A DNA stretch of 64,000 bases from NCBI RefSeq assembly GCF_000743575.1, contig NZ_JQGC01000028.1, positions 1 to 64,000 of the forward strand, read 5' to 3'. The notes under the pieces were generated by a model that saw only the letters and a program-made list of their open reading frames with translations, did no database searches and was not told the DNA's origin. This document shows positions 33,916 through 44,261 of this stretch, in pieces; positions within the stretch are counted from its first letter, which is position 1, and every line of letters starts with the position of its first letter. The position numbers and the translations under genes were made by a program. Source of the stretch: Devosia riboflavina. GTDB lineage: Bacteria; Pseudomonadota; Alphaproteobacteria; Rhizobiales; Devosiaceae.

Positions 33916-35031
33916 ATGGCCGACATTTCCCACACAGTGCACGTCGCCCTGGGCGAGCGCGCCTATGACATCCTCATCGGCCCCAACCTGATCGACGATG
34001 CCGGCGCGATCCTGGCTGAAAAATTCCCCGGCCGCCGCTTCGGCATCGTCACCGATACCGACGTCGCCAAGGCGCAATTGCCGCGTCTGGTCGCGAGCCT
34101 CGAATTTTCGGGCCTGACCTTTTCGACCATCACCCTGCCCTCGGGCGAAAGCACCAAGAGCTGGGAGCACCTGCAAACGGTCGTGGAAGGCCTCCTCGCG
34201 GCAAAGCTCGAACGCAATGACCTCGTCATCGCGCTCGGCGGCGGCGTCATCGGCGATCTCGCCGGCTTTGCCGCCTCGATCACCCGCCGCGGCATGGATT
34301 TCGTGCAGATCCCGACTTCGCTGCTGGCGCAGGTGGATTCCTCGGTCGGCGGCAAGACCGGCATCAATTCGCCGCACGGCAAGAACCTCGTCGGCGCCTT
34401 CCACCAGCCAAGACTGGTTCTGGCCGATCTCTCGGCCCTCGACACCCTGCCCCCGCGCCAGTTCGCCGCCGGCTATGCCGAAGTGGTCAAATATGGCCTG
34501 ATCGACGATCCCGACTTCTTCGAATGGCTCGAAGCCAACCATGCCGAAATCTTTGCCGGCGGCCCGGCCCGCGGCGAAGCCATCGCCCGCTGCTGCGCCC
34601 ACAAGGCGCGCGTGGTCATCGAGGATGAAAAGGAAATCGGCGTCCGCGCCCTGCTCAATCTCGGCCACACTTTTGGGCATGCGCTCGAAAAGGACACCGG
34701 CTATTCCGATCGGCTGCTGCATGGCGAGGGCGTATCCATCGGCATGGTGCTGGCCCATACCTTCTCCAACCGCCTTGGCCTAGCGCCGGGTCAGGACAGC
34801 GGGCGCATTGCCGCGCACTTGCGCAAATCGGGTCTGCCCACCACATTGGCCGACATCCCCGGAATTTTGGGCTCGACCGAAACCCTGATGGCCGCCATCG
34901 CGCAGGACAAAAAAGTCTCGCGCGGGGCGCTGACTTTCATTCTCACCCGTGGCATCGGCCAGGCCTTCATCGAAAAAAATGTCGATCCCGCCAAGGTTTC
35001 GGCATTTTTGGAGGAGATGCGATCCCAGTAA
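33916..35031 (+). CDS. aroB: 3-dehydroquinate synthase
   Basis: 371 residues. NAD-binding and active-site stretches include LPSGESTKSWEHL, ALGGGVIGDLAGFAASITRR, PTSLLAQVDSSVGGKTGIN, FAAGYAEVVKYGLI and LLNLGHTFGHALE, with the metal-binding Glu and His residues in place. It cyclises DAHP to 3-dehydroquinate, the second shikimate step. It follows aroK with an 11-base gap and is probably cotranscribed. The next gene, bolA, is on the other strand. Confidence 0.96.
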   Translation: MADISHTVHVALGERAYDILIGPNLIDDAGAILAEKFPGRRFGIVTDTDVAKAQLPRLVASLEFSGLTFSTITLPSGESTKSWEHLQTVVEGLLAAKLERNDLVIALGGGVIGDLAGFAASITRRGMDFVQIPTSLLAQVDSSVGGKTGINSPHGKNLVGAFHQPRLVLADLSALDTLPPRQFAAGYAEVVKYGLIDDPDFFEWLEANHAEIFAGGPARGEAIARCCAHKARVVIEDEKEIGVRALLNLGHTFGHALEKDTGYSDRLLHGEGVSIGMVLAHTFSNRLGLAPGQDSGRIAAHLRKSGLPTTLADIPGILGSTETLMAAIAQDKKVSRGALTFILTRGIGQAFIEKNVDPAKVSAFLEEMRSQ

Positions 35032-35046
35032 ACTTCTTCATCCACA

Positions 35047-35114
35047 GTGTCATTCCCGCGAAAGCGGGAACCCCTGTTCGGAAACGGAGGTCCCCGCTTT
35101 CGCGGGGATGACAC
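35047..35114. repeat. Intergenic palindrome, family R1 (copy 2)
   Basis: GTGTCATTCCCGCGAAAGCG on the left and CCCGCTTTCGCGGGGATGAC on the right are complementary, with CCCCTGTTCGGAAACGGAGG between, itself a small hairpin. It fills the gap between convergent aroB and bolA. Confidence 0.88.
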
Positions 35115-35130
35115 AGCGGTGATTGCCAGC

Positions 35131-35394
35131 TTAATTGGCCGGCAAAACCTCAATATTGAGCGCATGGACGCGATCTTTCAGCTCCGCGTCCAGCGTTTCG
35201 AATACCGCGCGGTGTTGCGCCACGCGGCTCAAGCCGTCAAAATCGCGGGTCGCGATTCTGACTCGGAAATGGGTCTCGCCCCCTTCGCGCCATCCGGCAT
35301 GGCCTCGATGCTTGTTCGATTCGTCGATCACCTCGAGATGGAGAGGCGAGAACCGCTCGGTGAGCTTTGCTATCATTGTGTCCCTGACGGACAT
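35131..35394 (-). CDS. BolA family protein
   Basis: 87 residues. The BolA signature is present: LHLEVIDESNKHRGHAGW with the conserved His near residue 32, HFRVRIATRDFDG, and SRVAQHRAVFETL leading to the helix-turn-helix-like end VHALNIEVL. BolA proteins pair with monothiol glutaredoxins around an iron-sulfur cluster. It is divergent from the J-domain gene with a 43-base gap, a common Hyphomicrobiales arrangement, so both promoters must lie in that gap. Confidence 0.93.
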   Translation of the reverse strand: MSVRDTMIAKLTERFSPLHLEVIDESNKHRGHAGWREGGETHFRVRIATRDFDGLSRVAQHRAVFETLDAELKDRVHALNIEVLPAN

Positions 35395-35437
35395 GGGGCG
35401 GGCTCCGCTTGAAGATTTGAAGACTTAACTAGGTGCT

Positions 35438-36064
35438 ATGAAACAGCAATCCAAGCTTTTCGATTCAATCCGCATCCGACCGCGCCGGGAAGAAAAGCCC
35501 GAGCCGGCCGAATTTTCCTGCGAATGGGAAGGCTGCGAAGAAGCCGGCGAATACCGCGCCCCCAAAGGGCCGCGCAGCGAGGGGCAGTATCACCATTTCT
35601 GCCTCGAGCACGTTCGCCACTACAACAAGGCCTTCAATTTCTTCGCCGGCATGAGCCAAGAAGAACTGGACGAAGCCCTGACGACCCCGCCCAAGGCGGA
35701 GTCGCGTTCGAGCTTTGCGACCGGCAATCCGCAAAATGCACACGCTGCCGGCCGGACGGCCAGCACTCGCCCCGGCGACAAATATGGCGACCCCTTCGGC
35801 GTCTTTGCCCGCTACCGGCACCGCCAGGCCCAGCGCCCCGCCGCCGAGCGCGTAAAGCCGCTGAACGAGAACGATCGGCGTGCCTTCGAGTCCCTGGGCT
35901 TTTCGGGCCACGCCAAATCCGACGACATCAAAGCGGCCTACAAGAACCTGGTAAAAATCCACCATCCAGACGTAAACGGCGGCGATCGCTCCTCGGAAGA
36001 AAAGCTCCGCACCATCATTGCGGCCTATTCGCACCTGAAGAAAATGGGCTTCGTTGCCCGATGA
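35438..36064 (+). CDS. J-domain protein with C-terminal J domain
   Basis: 208 residues. The N-terminal half holds two CEWEGC/FCLEH-type Cys positions and an aromatic HYNKAFNFFAGMSQEELDEAL segment; the J domain is at the C terminus (about 145-208), with the catalytic HPD in VKIHHPDVNGGDRSS. J domains stimulate Hsp70 (DnaK). The reversed order, J last, differs from DnaJ, where it is first. The same gene pair with bolA is widespread in the order. Substrate or client unknown. Confidence 0.9.
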   Translation: MKQQSKLFDSIRIRPRREEKPEPAEFSCEWEGCEEAGEYRAPKGPRSEGQYHHFCLEHVRHYNKAFNFFAGMSQEELDEALTTPPKAESRSSFATGNPQNAHAAGRTASTRPGDKYGDPFGVFARYRHRQAQRPAAERVKPLNENDRRAFESLGFSGHAKSDDIKAAYKNLVKIHHPDVNGGDRSSEEKLRTIIAAYSHLKKMGFVAR

Positions 36065-36075
36065 CCGGAGCATAG

Positions 36076-36104
36076 CGCGGAAAAGTGGGAACCGGTTTTC
36101 CGCG
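36076..36104. repeat. GAAAAGTGGGAACCGGTTTTC palindrome
   Basis: CGCGGAAAA and TTTTCCGCG flank GTGGGAACCGG. I recognise very similar palindromes as frequent extragenic repeats in many Hyphomicrobiales genomes. It lies 12 bases past the J-domain gene stop and may stabilise or end that transcript. Confidence 0.7.
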
Positions 36105-36224
36105 AAGCGATGCGTCTTGCTATCGTGACAGTTTGGCTACCAGCACGTCAGCAATGCTGCTATAGAGCCACGGGCCAATGCGCCTCTGACACAAGAAAAA
36201 TCTCCTGATCCACGAGCCCTTGCC

Positions 36225-37208
36225 ATGACCGAGTTCACCAATCTGCCCGACACCGAATACAAGGCACGCGACCTTTTCGGCATCGATACCGATATGGTGG
36301 TCAAGGGTTACAAAGAGCGCACCGACCACGTGCCGCCGATCGATCCGGATTATCTCTTCGACCGAAACACCACGCTCGCGATCCTGGCCGGCTTTGCCTA
36401 TAACCGCCGCGTCATGGTCCAGGGCTATCACGGCACGGGCAAGTCGACCCATATCGAGCAGGTCGCGGCGCGCCTTAACTGGCCGCTGGTCCGCGTCAAT
36501 CTCGATAGCCATGTGTCGCGTATCGACCTCGTCGGCAAGGACGCCATCGTCCTCAAGGACGGCAAGCAGATCACCGAATTCCGCGACGGCATCCTGCCCT
36601 GGGCCGTGCAGAACAATATCGCCCTCGTCTTCGACGAATACGACGCCGGCCGTCCGGACGTGATGTTCGTGATCCAGCGCGTTCTCGAGCAGTCGGGCCG
36701 CCTGACGCTCCTCGACCAGAACCGCGTGATCGTGCCCCACCCGGCCTTCCGCCTGTTCTCCACCACCAATACCATTGGTCTGGGTGACACTTCGGGCCTC
36801 TATCACGGCACCCAGCAGATCAACCAGGGTCAGATGGACCGCTGGAGCCTCGTCACGACGCTCAACTACCTGCCCCACGACAAGGAAGTCGGCATTGTTC
36901 TGGCCAAGAACAAAGCCTTCACCGAAACCGAAAAGGGCAAGAAGCTGGTCTCAAACATGGTGCGCCTGGCGGATCTGACCCGTTCGGCCTTCATCAATGG
37001 CGATCTCTCGACCGTCATGTCGCCGCGCTCGGTCATCACCTGGGGCGAAAACACCCAGATTTTTGGCGGCGATGTCGGCTTTGCATTCCGCTTGACCTTC
37101 CTCAACAAGTGCGACGAACTCGAACGCCCTGTGGTTGCCGAGTTCTACCAGCGCGTGTTCGGCGAAGATCTGCCGGAATCCTCGGCCAACCTTGCCGTGA
37201 CGGCGTAA
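36225..37208 (+). CDS. cobS: Cobaltochelatase subunit CobS
   Basis: 327 residues of the AAA+ MoxR/CobS group. Walker [10 protein letters not shown] is at about 67-75, Walker [10 protein letters not shown] near 137-145, and the sensor [10 protein letters not shown] near 181. CobS with CobT drives cobalt insertion by CobN into hydrogenobyrinic acid diamide in aerobic cobalamin synthesis; cobN is not in the window. The partner cobT is about 930 bases downstream with a methyltransferase gene in between, whereas in many relatives cobT follows at once. Confidence 0.96.
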   Translation: MTEFTNLPDTEYKARDLFGIDTDMVVKGYKERTDHVPPIDPDYLFDRNTTLAILAGFAYNRRVMVQGYHGTGKSTHIEQVAARLNWPLVRVNLDSHVSRIDLVGKDAIVLKDGKQITEFRDGILPWAVQNNIALVFDEYDAGRPDVMFVIQRVLEQSGRLTLLDQNRVIVPHPAFRLFSTTNTIGLGDTSGLYHGTQQINQGQMDRWSLVTTLNYLPHDKEVGIVLAKNKAFTETEKGKKLVSNMVRLADLTRSAFINGDLSTVMSPRSVITWGENTQIFGGDVGFAFRLTFLNKCDELERPVVAEFYQRVFGEDLPESSANLAVTA

Positions 37209-37212
37209 ATAC

Positions 37213-37369
37213 AAGGCCCCCTCACCCGCCGCTTTGCGGCGACCTCTCCCCCTCGGGGGACTTCGAACTGTCCCGTTGGGCAAATCGCTCCGGTGGAGCG
37301 ATTTGAAGTGAGAAGGCCATGAGAGCTATGCTCGAATGGCAGGCCCGGAGGGCCGGGTGAGGGGGCCTT
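37213..37369. repeat. Long inverted repeat with nested palindromes between cobS and the methyltransferase
   Basis: AAGGCCCCCTCACCCG (about 37213-37228) and CGGGTGAGGGGGCCTT (about 37354-37369) form the outer arms. Inside are module A (37282-37304), module B (37316-37340, imperfect), and small hairpins such as CCGCTTTGCGG. It is the only place where the A-B modules lie within a larger stem. No gene is present. Confidence 0.8.
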
Positions 37370-37392
37370 TCTCGCAACGGGGACAAAATCCC

Positions 37393-38142
37393 ATGGCCCA
37401 GAACATCTATGATGATGCGGCCTTCTTCGAAGGCTACAGCCAGTTCCCGCGCTCGGCGCAGGGACTTGGCGCCGCTGCCGAATGGCCGGCTTTGCGCGCC
37501 ATGCTGCCTGATATGACAGGACTTCGCGTTCTCGACCTCGGTTGCGGCTTTGGCTATTTCGCCCGCTGGGCCGTGGAACAGGGCGCCGCCCATGTCACCG
37601 GCCTCGACCTCTCGGAAAAAATGCTGGCCGAGGCCGCCAAGACCTGCGCCGGCCTGCCGGTAACCCTGGCCCGCGCCGATCTCGACACGGATGATTTCGG
37701 CACGGCCGAATTCGACCTCGTCTTCTCCTCGCTCGCCGTCCACTACATCGCTGATTTCGACGCCTTCCTCGCGCGCGTCCGCAAGGCCGTGAAGAACGAC
37801 GGCCGCTTCGTCTTCTCGATGGAACACCCGGTCTTTGCCGCCCGCGCCAATCCTGAGTTCACTCAGGATGCGGAAGGCCGCCAGGTTGCAGCCGTCGCCG
37901 AATATCTGCGCGAGGGCGAACGTCGCACCAACTGGATCGCCGAAGGCGTGATAAAACATCATCGCCTGATCTCGACCACCATCATGGCCCTCAAGCGCGC
38001 CGGTTTCGCGCTCGATGCCATTGACGAGTGGGCCGCCACCGACGCCGACATCGCAGCGCATCCCGAATGGGAAAAAGAGCGCTACGAACCGATGTTCCTG
38101 CTTTTCGCGACCCATGTGGCCGCCTCTACCCACCGGACCTGA
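37393..38142 (+). CDS. Class I SAM-dependent methyltransferase
   Basis: 249 residues from ATG at 37393 ([20 protein letters not shown]); upstream open frame runs through the repeat and is ignored. The SAM-binding motif I is [15 protein letters not shown] near residue 50, followed by [11 protein letters not shown] and the motif [14 protein letters not shown] near 113. It resembles general small-molecule methyltransferases (UbiE-like COG2226). It has a 2-base gap to cobT and lies between the two cobaltochelatase genes, but it does not resemble the CobA/CobI-type cobalamin methyltransferases. Target unknown. Confidence 0.9.
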   Translation: MAQNIYDDAAFFEGYSQFPRSAQGLGAAAEWPALRAMLPDMTGLRVLDLGCGFGYFARWAVEQGAAHVTGLDLSEKMLAEAAKTCAGLPVTLARADLDTDDFGTAEFDLVFSSLAVHYIADFDAFLARVRKAVKNDGRFVFSMEHPVFAARANPEFTQDAEGRQVAAVAEYLREGERRTNWIAEGVIKHHRLISTTIMALKRAGFALDAIDEWAATDADIAAHPEWEKERYEPMFLLFATHVAASTHRT

Positions 38143-38144
38143 CC

Positions 38145-40031
38145 ATGGCACAGCCCCCGCGCAGCAAGCCCAACAAGCCCGACCAGACCCAGGCCTTCAA
38201 ATCGGCCATGGGCGCAACGGTCCGCGCCATCGGTGCCAAGGCCGAGCTTGAGGTTACCTTTACCGCCGACCGGCCGCTGCTGACATCAGACAAGGCGCGG
38301 CTTGCCAACCTGCCGCGCCTGCCCACCAAGCGCGATATCGCCATTGCCCGCGGCCAGGGCGATGCCATGGCCATGCGGCTCGCCAGCCACGACCCCGATA
38401 CGCACCGCAAGCGTTCGCCGATGGACCCGCAGGCCCGCGCCGCTTTCGATGCGCTCGAACAGGCGCGGGTGGAATCCCTCGGCGTTATCCGCATGCCGGG
38501 CATGAGTGGAAACATCCACGAAATGCTGGAAGACCGGCTCTTCCGCGCCAATTTCGCCGAAGTTGACGACAAGAACGAGGCCCCGCTTGCCGAGGCCCTC
38601 GGCCTGATGCTGCGCGAAAAGCTCGCCGGCGTCCCCGTGCCCCCCTCGGGCCATGCGCTGGTCGATCTCTGGCGCAAGGAAGTGGAAGCCAAGGCGTCCA
38701 CGTCCATCGACAAGCTGCTTTCGACCTATGAAAGCCAGGAAGATTTTTCGAAGGCTGTTCGGGCCGTGCTGCGCGATCTCAACCTGATCGCGGAAAGCGA
38801 TATGGAAGATCCCGACGCGTCCGACGAGGACAATGCCGACGAGAGCCAGCCCGAACAGGCCCAGGGCTCCGACCAATCGCCCGAACAGGGCGAAGGCGAA
38901 AACGAGCAGGCTGAAAGCGAAGAAGACCAGCAGGCCGGCGAAAGCGAAGAAACCGGCGACGTCGAAGGCATGGAAGCCGACATGGCCGATGTCGACGACG
39001 ATGCCGAGGCGGAATCCGGTGAAGATGCGCCCATGCCCCCGCCCGCCAAGGACGGTGGCGAGCGGCTGTCGAACCAGTTCCAGTACAAGGTTTTCACCAC
39101 AAAATTCGACGAAGTGGTGAAAGCGGCCGAGCTCTGCCCACCCGACGAACTGGACCAGTTGCGCGGCCTTTTGGACAAGCAGCTCGAAAACCTCGCCGGT
39201 GCCGTGGCGCGCCTTGCCAACAAGCTGCAGCGCCGCCTGATGGCCAAGCAAAACCGCTCCTGGCAGTTCGACCTCGAAGAGGGCCTCCTCGATACCGCAC
39301 GCCTCACCCGCGTCGTGACCGACCCCATGCAGGCCCTGAGCTTCAAGGTCGAGAACGACACCGATTTCCGCGACACCGTCGTCACGCTGTTGATCGACAA
39401 TTCCGGCTCCATGCGCGGCCGCCCGATCACCATTGCAGCCATCTGCGGCGACATCCTCGCGCGCACGCTGGAGCGTTGCGGCGTGAAGGTGGAAATCCTC
39501 GGCTTCACCACCCGTGCCTGGAAGGGCGGCAAGAGCCGCGAAGCCTGGCTCGAAGCCAATCGCCCGGCCAATCCCGGCCGCGTCAACGACGTGCGCCACA
39601 TCATCTACAAGGCTGCCGACGAGCCGTGGCGCCATGCAAGGCGCAATCTGGGCCTGATGATGCGCGAAGGCCTCCTCAAGGAAAACATCGACGGCGAGGC
39701 ATTGGAATGGGCGCGCAAGCGCTTGATGGCCCGCCCCGAGCAACGCCGCATCATGATGGTGATCTCGGACGGCGCGCCGGTCGACGATTCGACCCAGTCG
39801 GTCAATGCCGGCAACTATCTCGAAGCGCACCTGCGGCAGGTCATCGAGGACATCGAAACCCGCTCGCCGATCCAGCTCGTCGCCGTCGGCATTGGCCACG
39901 ACGTGACGCGCTATTATCGCCGCGCCGTGACCCTCCTCGATGCCGAGGAACTGGCCGGCGCCCTGACCGACGAATTGGCCGCACTCTTCGACGAAGAAAT
40001 GCCCGGGCCCGCAAGGCGGCGCGGTCGCTGA
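38145..40031 (+). CDS. cobT: Cobaltochelatase subunit CobT
   Basis: 628 residues from ATG at 38145, two bases after the methyltransferase stop. The N-terminal domain is followed by a strongly acidic low-complexity region, about residues 225-305, rich in Glu, Asp and Gln. A von Willebrand-type A domain covers about 410-620 with the MIDAS motif [10 protein letters not shown] near 429. CobT with CobS forms the ATP-driven part of cobaltochelatase. The acidic stretch matches known CobT proteins and may bind metal. The stop overlaps the next start (TGATG at 40029-40033). Confidence 0.96.
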   Translation: MAQPPRSKPNKPDQTQAFKSAMGATVRAIGAKAELEVTFTADRPLLTSDKARLANLPRLPTKRDIAIARGQGDAMAMRLASHDPDTHRKRSPMDPQARAAFDALEQARVESLGVIRMPGMSGNIHEMLEDRLFRANFAEVDDKNEAPLAEALGLMLREKLAGVPVPPSGHALVDLWRKEVEAKASTSIDKLLSTYESQEDFSKAVRAVLRDLNLIAESDMEDPDASDEDNADESQPEQAQGSDQSPEQGEGENEQAESEEDQQAGESEETGDVEGMEADMADVDDDAEAESGEDAPMPPPAKDGGERLSNQFQYKVFTTKFDEVVKAAELCPPDELDQLRGLLDKQLENLAGAVARLANKLQRRLMAKQNRSWQFDLEEGLLDTARLTRVVTDPMQALSFKVENDTDFRDTVVTLLIDNSGSMRGRPITIAAICGDILARTLERCGVKVEILGFTTRAWKGGKSREAWLEANRPANPGRVNDVRHIIYKAADEPWRHARRNLGLMMREGLLKENIDGEALEWARKRLMARPEQRRIMMVISDGAPVDDSTQSVNAGNYLEAHLRQVIEDIETRSPIQLVAVGIGHDVTRYYRRAVTLLDAEELAGALTDELAALFDEEMPGPARRRGR

Positions 40032-41020
40032 TGCTGCGGCGCTGGGCCCCGATAGCCTGCCTTGCGCTATTGGCCCAGCCCGCTCTGGCGGTCGACGTCA
40101 CGGTGACGTCGGCCCAGGTCACGCGCTTCAAGGGCGTCGGGCTCGATGAGCCCGTGGGGAAACTGATCTTCCGCGGCGGCCTGACGCTGCAGTCGCAGGA
40201 CGATATGTTCGGCGGCCTTTCGAGCGTCACCACCACCGGCCCCGACCAGAACATCGCCTTCGTCACCGACCGCGGCCAGTTCGTCTCCGGCAAGCTCGCT
40301 TATGACCAGGATGATCGTCTCCTCAGCCTCATCGGGGTCACCATGGACCCCATCCAGAATTCCGGCGGCGCCCCCCTGCCCCGCCAATATGCAAGGGACG
40401 CCGAGGGCATGGACACCGTCTTTCGTGATGGGGTGGCCGCGGCCGTCCGCGTGAGTTTTGAAAACCTCACCCGCGTCGCCGATTTCGCCATCACCGATGG
40501 CCGCCCCGGCGGTCCGGCGCGCGAAATCACCATTCCCGATTGGCTGACGGATTTGCGGACCAACAAGTCCCTTGAAGCCATCTGCATCGCCCCGCCCGCC
40601 TCGCCCATTGCCGGCTCGACCCTGCTGCTCACCGAAGAAGCACTCGACGAAAACGGCAATCACCGCGGCCATTTTCTGGGGCAGAACGACAAGGGTCCGG
40701 TGACCTATGTCAATTCGCCCGTGGTCAACCCGACGGACTGTGCCTTCCTGCCCAATGGCGACCTGCTGGTGCTCGAACGCGGCGTGGCGCTCTTCAGCTT
40801 CGTCATGAACCTGCGCCGTGTTCCGGCCGATCAGGTGAGGCCGGGCAATCTCATGCAAGGCGAACTTTTGCTGTCAGCCGAGGGTGCCGAGATCGACAAT
40901 ATGGAGTCGATCATGGTGCACACGACGCCGGGTGGCGAGACGCGGATCCTCATCGGCTCGGACAACAACTTTAATGACTGGCAGCGGCAGTTGCTGCTGG
41001 AGTTTGCGCTGGTGGAATAG
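40031..41020 (+). CDS. Secreted esterase-like phytase domain protein
   Basis: 329 residues beginning with a signal peptide ([20 protein letters not shown]). The rest fits the 'esterase-like activity of phytase' domain (PF13449): FGGLSSVTTTGPDQNIAFVTDRG, DAEGMDTVFRDG, LEAICIAPPASPIAGSTLLLTEEALDE, and a late SDNNFNDWQRQLLLEFAL motif. The fold is a beta-propeller and acts in the periplasm on phosphate or other esters. The start overlaps the cobT stop by one base, so it is cotranslated with cobT; any cobalamin link is unproven. Confidence 0.86.
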   Translation: MLRRWAPIACLALLAQPALAVDVTVTSAQVTRFKGVGLDEPVGKLIFRGGLTLQSQDDMFGGLSSVTTTGPDQNIAFVTDRGQFVSGKLAYDQDDRLLSLIGVTMDPIQNSGGAPLPRQYARDAEGMDTVFRDGVAAAVRVSFENLTRVADFAITDGRPGGPAREITIPDWLTDLRTNKSLEAICIAPPASPIAGSTLLLTEEALDENGNHRGHFLGQNDKGPVTYVNSPVVNPTDCAFLPNGDLLVLERGVALFSFVMNLRRVPADQVRPGNLMQGELLLSAEGAEIDNMESIMVHTTPGGETRILIGSDNNFNDWQRQLLLEFALVE

Positions 41021-41022
41021 GG

Positions 41023-41220
41023 CGCCCCACTCACCGGCCCCAACCGAATTCGCCATAGCGAATTCGGTGGCCCTCGCCCCTTGCGGGAGAGGGACAGACC
41101 AACTTTGCGTTCAGCAAATTGGTCAGGGTGAGGGGTGTCTATCCTCCGCAGAGCAGCCTGCAATGAGATCGTATACCCCTCATCCGCCCTTCGGGCACCT
41201 TCTCCCGCAAGGGGAGAAGG
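41023..41220. repeat. Intergenic palindrome, family R5 (copy 2)
   Basis: Contains CACCGAATTCGC-type hairpin AACCGAATTCGCCATAGCGA near 41041, a hairpin CCAACTTTGCGTTCAGCAAATTGG, and the pairing of CCCTCGCCCCTTGCGGGAGA with CTTCTCCCGCAAGGGGAGAA. The same modules occur at 56594-56759 and in part at 20803-20968. It lies between the convergent esterase-like and secA genes. Confidence 0.85.
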
Positions 41221-41242
41221 GGGATCGAGTGGGGGGCAGCAT

Positions 41243-41276
41243 GAAAACAAAAAAGGGCCCCGGTTTCCCGGAGCCC
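41243..41276 (-). terminator. Rho-independent terminator of secA
   Basis: On the minus strand GGGCTCCGG-GAAA-CCGGGGCCC forms a stem followed by TTTTTTGTTTTC. It starts about 25 bases after the secA stop codon. Confidence 0.88.
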
Positions 41277-41300
41277 GCAAATTCCAAAAACCCAAAAAGA

Positions 41301-44003
41301 TCAGACAAACGCGCCGTGGCAATGCTTGACCTTTTTGCCCGAGCCGCAGGGGCACGGCGCGTTGCGCGACAGGCCCACCAGCAGTTTCGGATCGAGCGGG
41401 GCCAGGGCGCCCTCGTCGGAATCATCGCCCACCGCATCATTCTCGCCCGTCACCGGGTCGATATGCGTGGTCGCCAACTGCGCCGGATCGATGGCCGGGG
41501 CCGGCTCGGGCTGGCGCATCTGGATTTCGATATGACCCATCTGCGTGGTCACGAGTTCGCGGAGATTCCCGAGGAGAGCCTGGAACAGCTCATAGGCTTC
41601 TTGCTTATATTCATTGAGCGGATCGCGCTGGGCGATGCCGCGCCAGCCGACGACCTTGGACAAGTGATCGAGCATGACAAGATGCTCGCGCCAGAGCCCG
41701 TCGATCGACTGCAGCAGGATGGACTTTTCCACCTGACGCATCACTGGGCCATACCGGTCCGATTTGGCCTCGATGACGGCATCGGCCGCCTCGCGGATGC
41801 GGGTCTCGACCACTTCGGCGTCGATTCCCTCTTCCTTGGCCCATTCGCTCACGGGTGCCGTGACGTTGAGATAGGTCTTGGCAGCGGCTTCGAGCTGCTC
41901 GGTCTTCCACTGCTCGGGATAAGAGCGCGCCGGAATGGCCTTGCCGACGATATTGTCGACCACGTCATGACGCATCTCGGCAATGGTCTCGCTGACGTCT
42001 TCGGCATCCATGAATTCGAGACGCTGTTCGAAGATCACCTTGCGCTGATCGTTCATCACGTCATCGTATTTGAGGATGTTCTTGCGGATATCGAAGTTGC
42101 GCGACTCGACCTTGCCCTGGGCGCGTTCGATGGCCTTGGTCACCCACGGATGGGTGATGCTCTCGCCCTGCTCGAGCCCGAGCTTGCCCAGCATGGAATC
42201 CATCGAATCCACCGGGAAGATGCGCATCAGGTCGTCCTGTAGCGACAGGTAGAACTTTGAGTGGCCGGGGTCGCCCTGGCGACCGGAACGGCCACGCAAC
42301 TGATTGTCGATGCGGCGCGATTCATGGCGTTCGGTGCCGATGACCATCAAGCCGCCGGCAGCCAGCGCCTTCTTCTTTTCGTCGGCGATCTTGGCCTTGA
42401 TCTCGGCGATCTTGGCTTCGCGGGCCTCGCCCTCGAGTTCCTTGGCTTCGCGCTCGATGCGCATTTCAAGGTTGCCGCCGAGCTGAATGTCGGTACCGCG
42501 ACCGGCCATATTGGTCGCAATGGTGATCGCGCCCGGCAGGCCCGCATCGGCGACGATGAAAGCTTCCTGCTCGTGGTGACGGGCATTGAGCACGTTCATC
42601 TGCCCCACATTCTTCTTGCGAAGGATGTCCGCCAGCATTTCCGACTTTTCGATTGAGGTGGTGCCGACGAGCACCGGCTGACCGCGCTCCTGGCATTCTT
42701 TGATCAGTTCGGCAATGGCGTCGAATTTTTCGGCCGCCGTGCGATAGATCGCATCGTCTTCGTCGATACGCTGAACCGGCAGATTGGTCGGGATGGTGAC
42801 GACGCCCAGATTATAGATGTCGGCAAACTCTTCCGCTTCCGTCGCCGCCGTACCGGTCATGCCGGCGAGCTTTTCGTAGAGGCGGAAATAGTTCTGGAAG
42901 GTAATGGACGCCAGCGTCTGGTTTTCAGACTGGATCTTTACGCCTTCCTTGGCTTCCAGCGCCTGGTGCAGACCTTCCGAATAACGGCGGCCCGGCATCA
43001 TGCGGCCGGAGAATTCGTCGATGATGACGACCTCGCCACCCTCGGGCGTATCGCGGGTGATGTAGTCCTTGTCCTTGCGGAAGAGCTTGTGGGCGCGCAG
43101 CGCAGAATTGGCGTGATGCACCAGCGCCACGTTTTCCACGTCATACATGGACGCGCTCTTGAGGAGCCCGGCTTCCGAAAGCGCGGCTTCGAGCTTTTCG
43201 ACGCCCTGATCGGTAAAGGTCGCCGCGCGGTGCTTTTCGTCGAGCTCGAAATCACCCTCGCCGATCAGCGGCATGAAGGAGTTGATCTTGATATAGAGTT
43301 CGGACCGGTCTTCGGACGGGCCGGAAATGATCAGCGGCGTGCGCGCTTCGTCGACAAGGATGGAGTCCACTTCGTCGACGATGGCGAAGGCATGGCCGCG
43401 CTGCACCATCTGGGCGCGCGAATATTTCATATTGTCGCGCAGATAGTCGAAGCCGAATTCGTTATTGGTGCCGTAGGTGATGTCGGCAGCATAGCTGTCG
43501 CGGCGCTGCTGGTCGGTCAGGCCGTGCACGATAATGCCAGTGGAAAGACCGAGGAAGTTGTAGATCTGCCCCATCCAGCCGGCGTCGCGGCGGGCGAGGT
43601 AGTCGTTGACGGTCACGACATGCACGCCGCGCCCCGTCAGCGCATTGAGATAGACGGCGAGGGTCGCGACCAGGGTCTTGCCTTCGCCGGTACGCATTTC
43701 AGCAATGGCGCGATCATTGAGCACCATGCCGCCGATGAGCTGCACGTCGAAGTGGCGCATGCCGAGCACGCGCTTGGATGCTTCACGCACAGTTGCAAAG
43801 GCCGGTACCAGGATATCGTCGACCGTGGCGCCCTTTTCGATCTGCGCCTTGAAGTCGGCGGTGCGGGCTTTGAGCTCGTCGTCGGTGAGCTTGGCCAGTT
43901 CCGGCTCCAGCGCATTGATCGCGGCGACCTTGCCCTGGTAGCGCTTGACCTGCCGATCCGACGGCGATCCGAAAATCCGCCGGGCGAGCGCAGCTAGAGC
44001 CAT
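41301..44003 (-). CDS. secA: Protein translocase ATPase SecA
   Basis: 900 residues from ATG at 44001-44003 (an ATG three codons earlier, MTRM, is also possible). Walker A is in [13 protein letters not shown] near residue 105; [16 protein letters not shown] carries the DEAD-like motif; [14 protein letters not shown] and [21 protein letters not shown] lie in the second ATPase domain. The C terminus ends with the zinc motif [14 protein letters not shown] that binds SecB. SecA pushes pre-proteins through SecYEG. A consensus promoter lies about 230 bases upstream, giving a leader of about 220 bases. Confidence 0.97.
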   Translation of the reverse strand: MALAALARRIFGSPSDRQVKRYQGKVAAINALEPELAKLTDDELKARTADFKAQIEKGATVDDILVPAFATVREASKRVLGMRHFDVQLIGGMVLNDRAIAEMRTGEGKTLVATLAVYLNALTGRGVHVVTVNDYLARRDAGWMGQIYNFLGLSTGIIVHGLTDQQRRDSYAADITYGTNNEFGFDYLRDNMKYSRAQMVQRGHAFAIVDEVDSILVDEARTPLIISGPSEDRSELYIKINSFMPLIGEGDFELDEKHRAATFTDQGVEKLEAALSEAGLLKSASMYDVENVALVHHANSALRAHKLFRKDKDYITRDTPEGGEVVIIDEFSGRMMPGRRYSEGLHQALEAKEGVKIQSENQTLASITFQNYFRLYEKLAGMTGTAATEAEEFADIYNLGVVTIPTNLPVQRIDEDDAIYRTAAEKFDAIAELIKECQERGQPVLVGTTSIEKSEMLADILRKKNVGQMNVLNARHHEQEAFIVADAGLPGAITIATNMAGRGTDIQLGGNLEMRIEREAKELEGEAREAKIAEIKAKIADEKKKALAAGGLMVIGTERHESRRIDNQLRGRSGRQGDPGHSKFYLSLQDDLMRIFPVDSMDSMLGKLGLEQGESITHPWVTKAIERAQGKVESRNFDIRKNILKYDDVMNDQRKVIFEQRLEFMDAEDVSETIAEMRHDVVDNIVGKAIPARSYPEQWKTEQLEAAAKTYLNVTAPVSEWAKEEGIDAEVVETRIREAADAVIEAKSDRYGPVMRQVEKSILLQSIDGLWREHLVMLDHLSKVVGWRGIAQRDPLNEYKQEAYELFQALLGNLRELVTTQMGHIEIQMRQPEPAPAIDPAQLATTHIDPVTGENDAVGDDSDEGALAPLDPKLLVGLSRNAPCPCGSGKKVKHCHGAFV

Positions 44004-44057
44004 TCGTGTCATCCTTTTGCATTCAGTGGCGTGGCGAAAAGGGCGGGCGGCTTGCAC

Positions 44058-44094
44058 TAGAACGTTTTCAAGAAGAAGTGTTGACCACTTTTCG
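44058..44094. repeat. Imperfect palindrome in the secA leader
   Basis: CGTTTTC...AAGTG and CCACTTTTCGAAAACG pair with one or two mismatches around TTGA. It resembles the GAAAAGTGG-type extragenic repeat at 36076, so it may be an eroded member of the same family. Confidence 0.5.
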
Positions 44095-44232
44095 AAAACG
44101 CTGGGGGCGCCAGCGGCCCATCTCGCCTCGTCACAACTTCTAGAGAGCCCTTTGGCTCCCCGTGTGGATTGATCCGTGGAGGACATTGGGCCGATACGGC
44201 AACCATGCTCCACGCTTTGAAAAAGCGGCTGA

Positions 44233-44261
44233 GATGTAAGAGTGAGGGGGTGTCTTGTCAA
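44233..44261 (-). promoter_or_regulatory. Sigma-70-type promoter for secA
   Basis: On the minus strand TTGACA (44256-44261) and TACATC (44233-44238) are separated by exactly 17 bases. Transcription from it would start near 44226 and yield a leader of about 220 bases before the secA ATG. Confidence 0.65.

Noticed and set aside
36225..40031. Cobalamin riboswitch upstream of cobS or cobT
   Set aside because: No B12-box-like conserved segments are visible in the 160 bases before cobS or before the methyltransferase.
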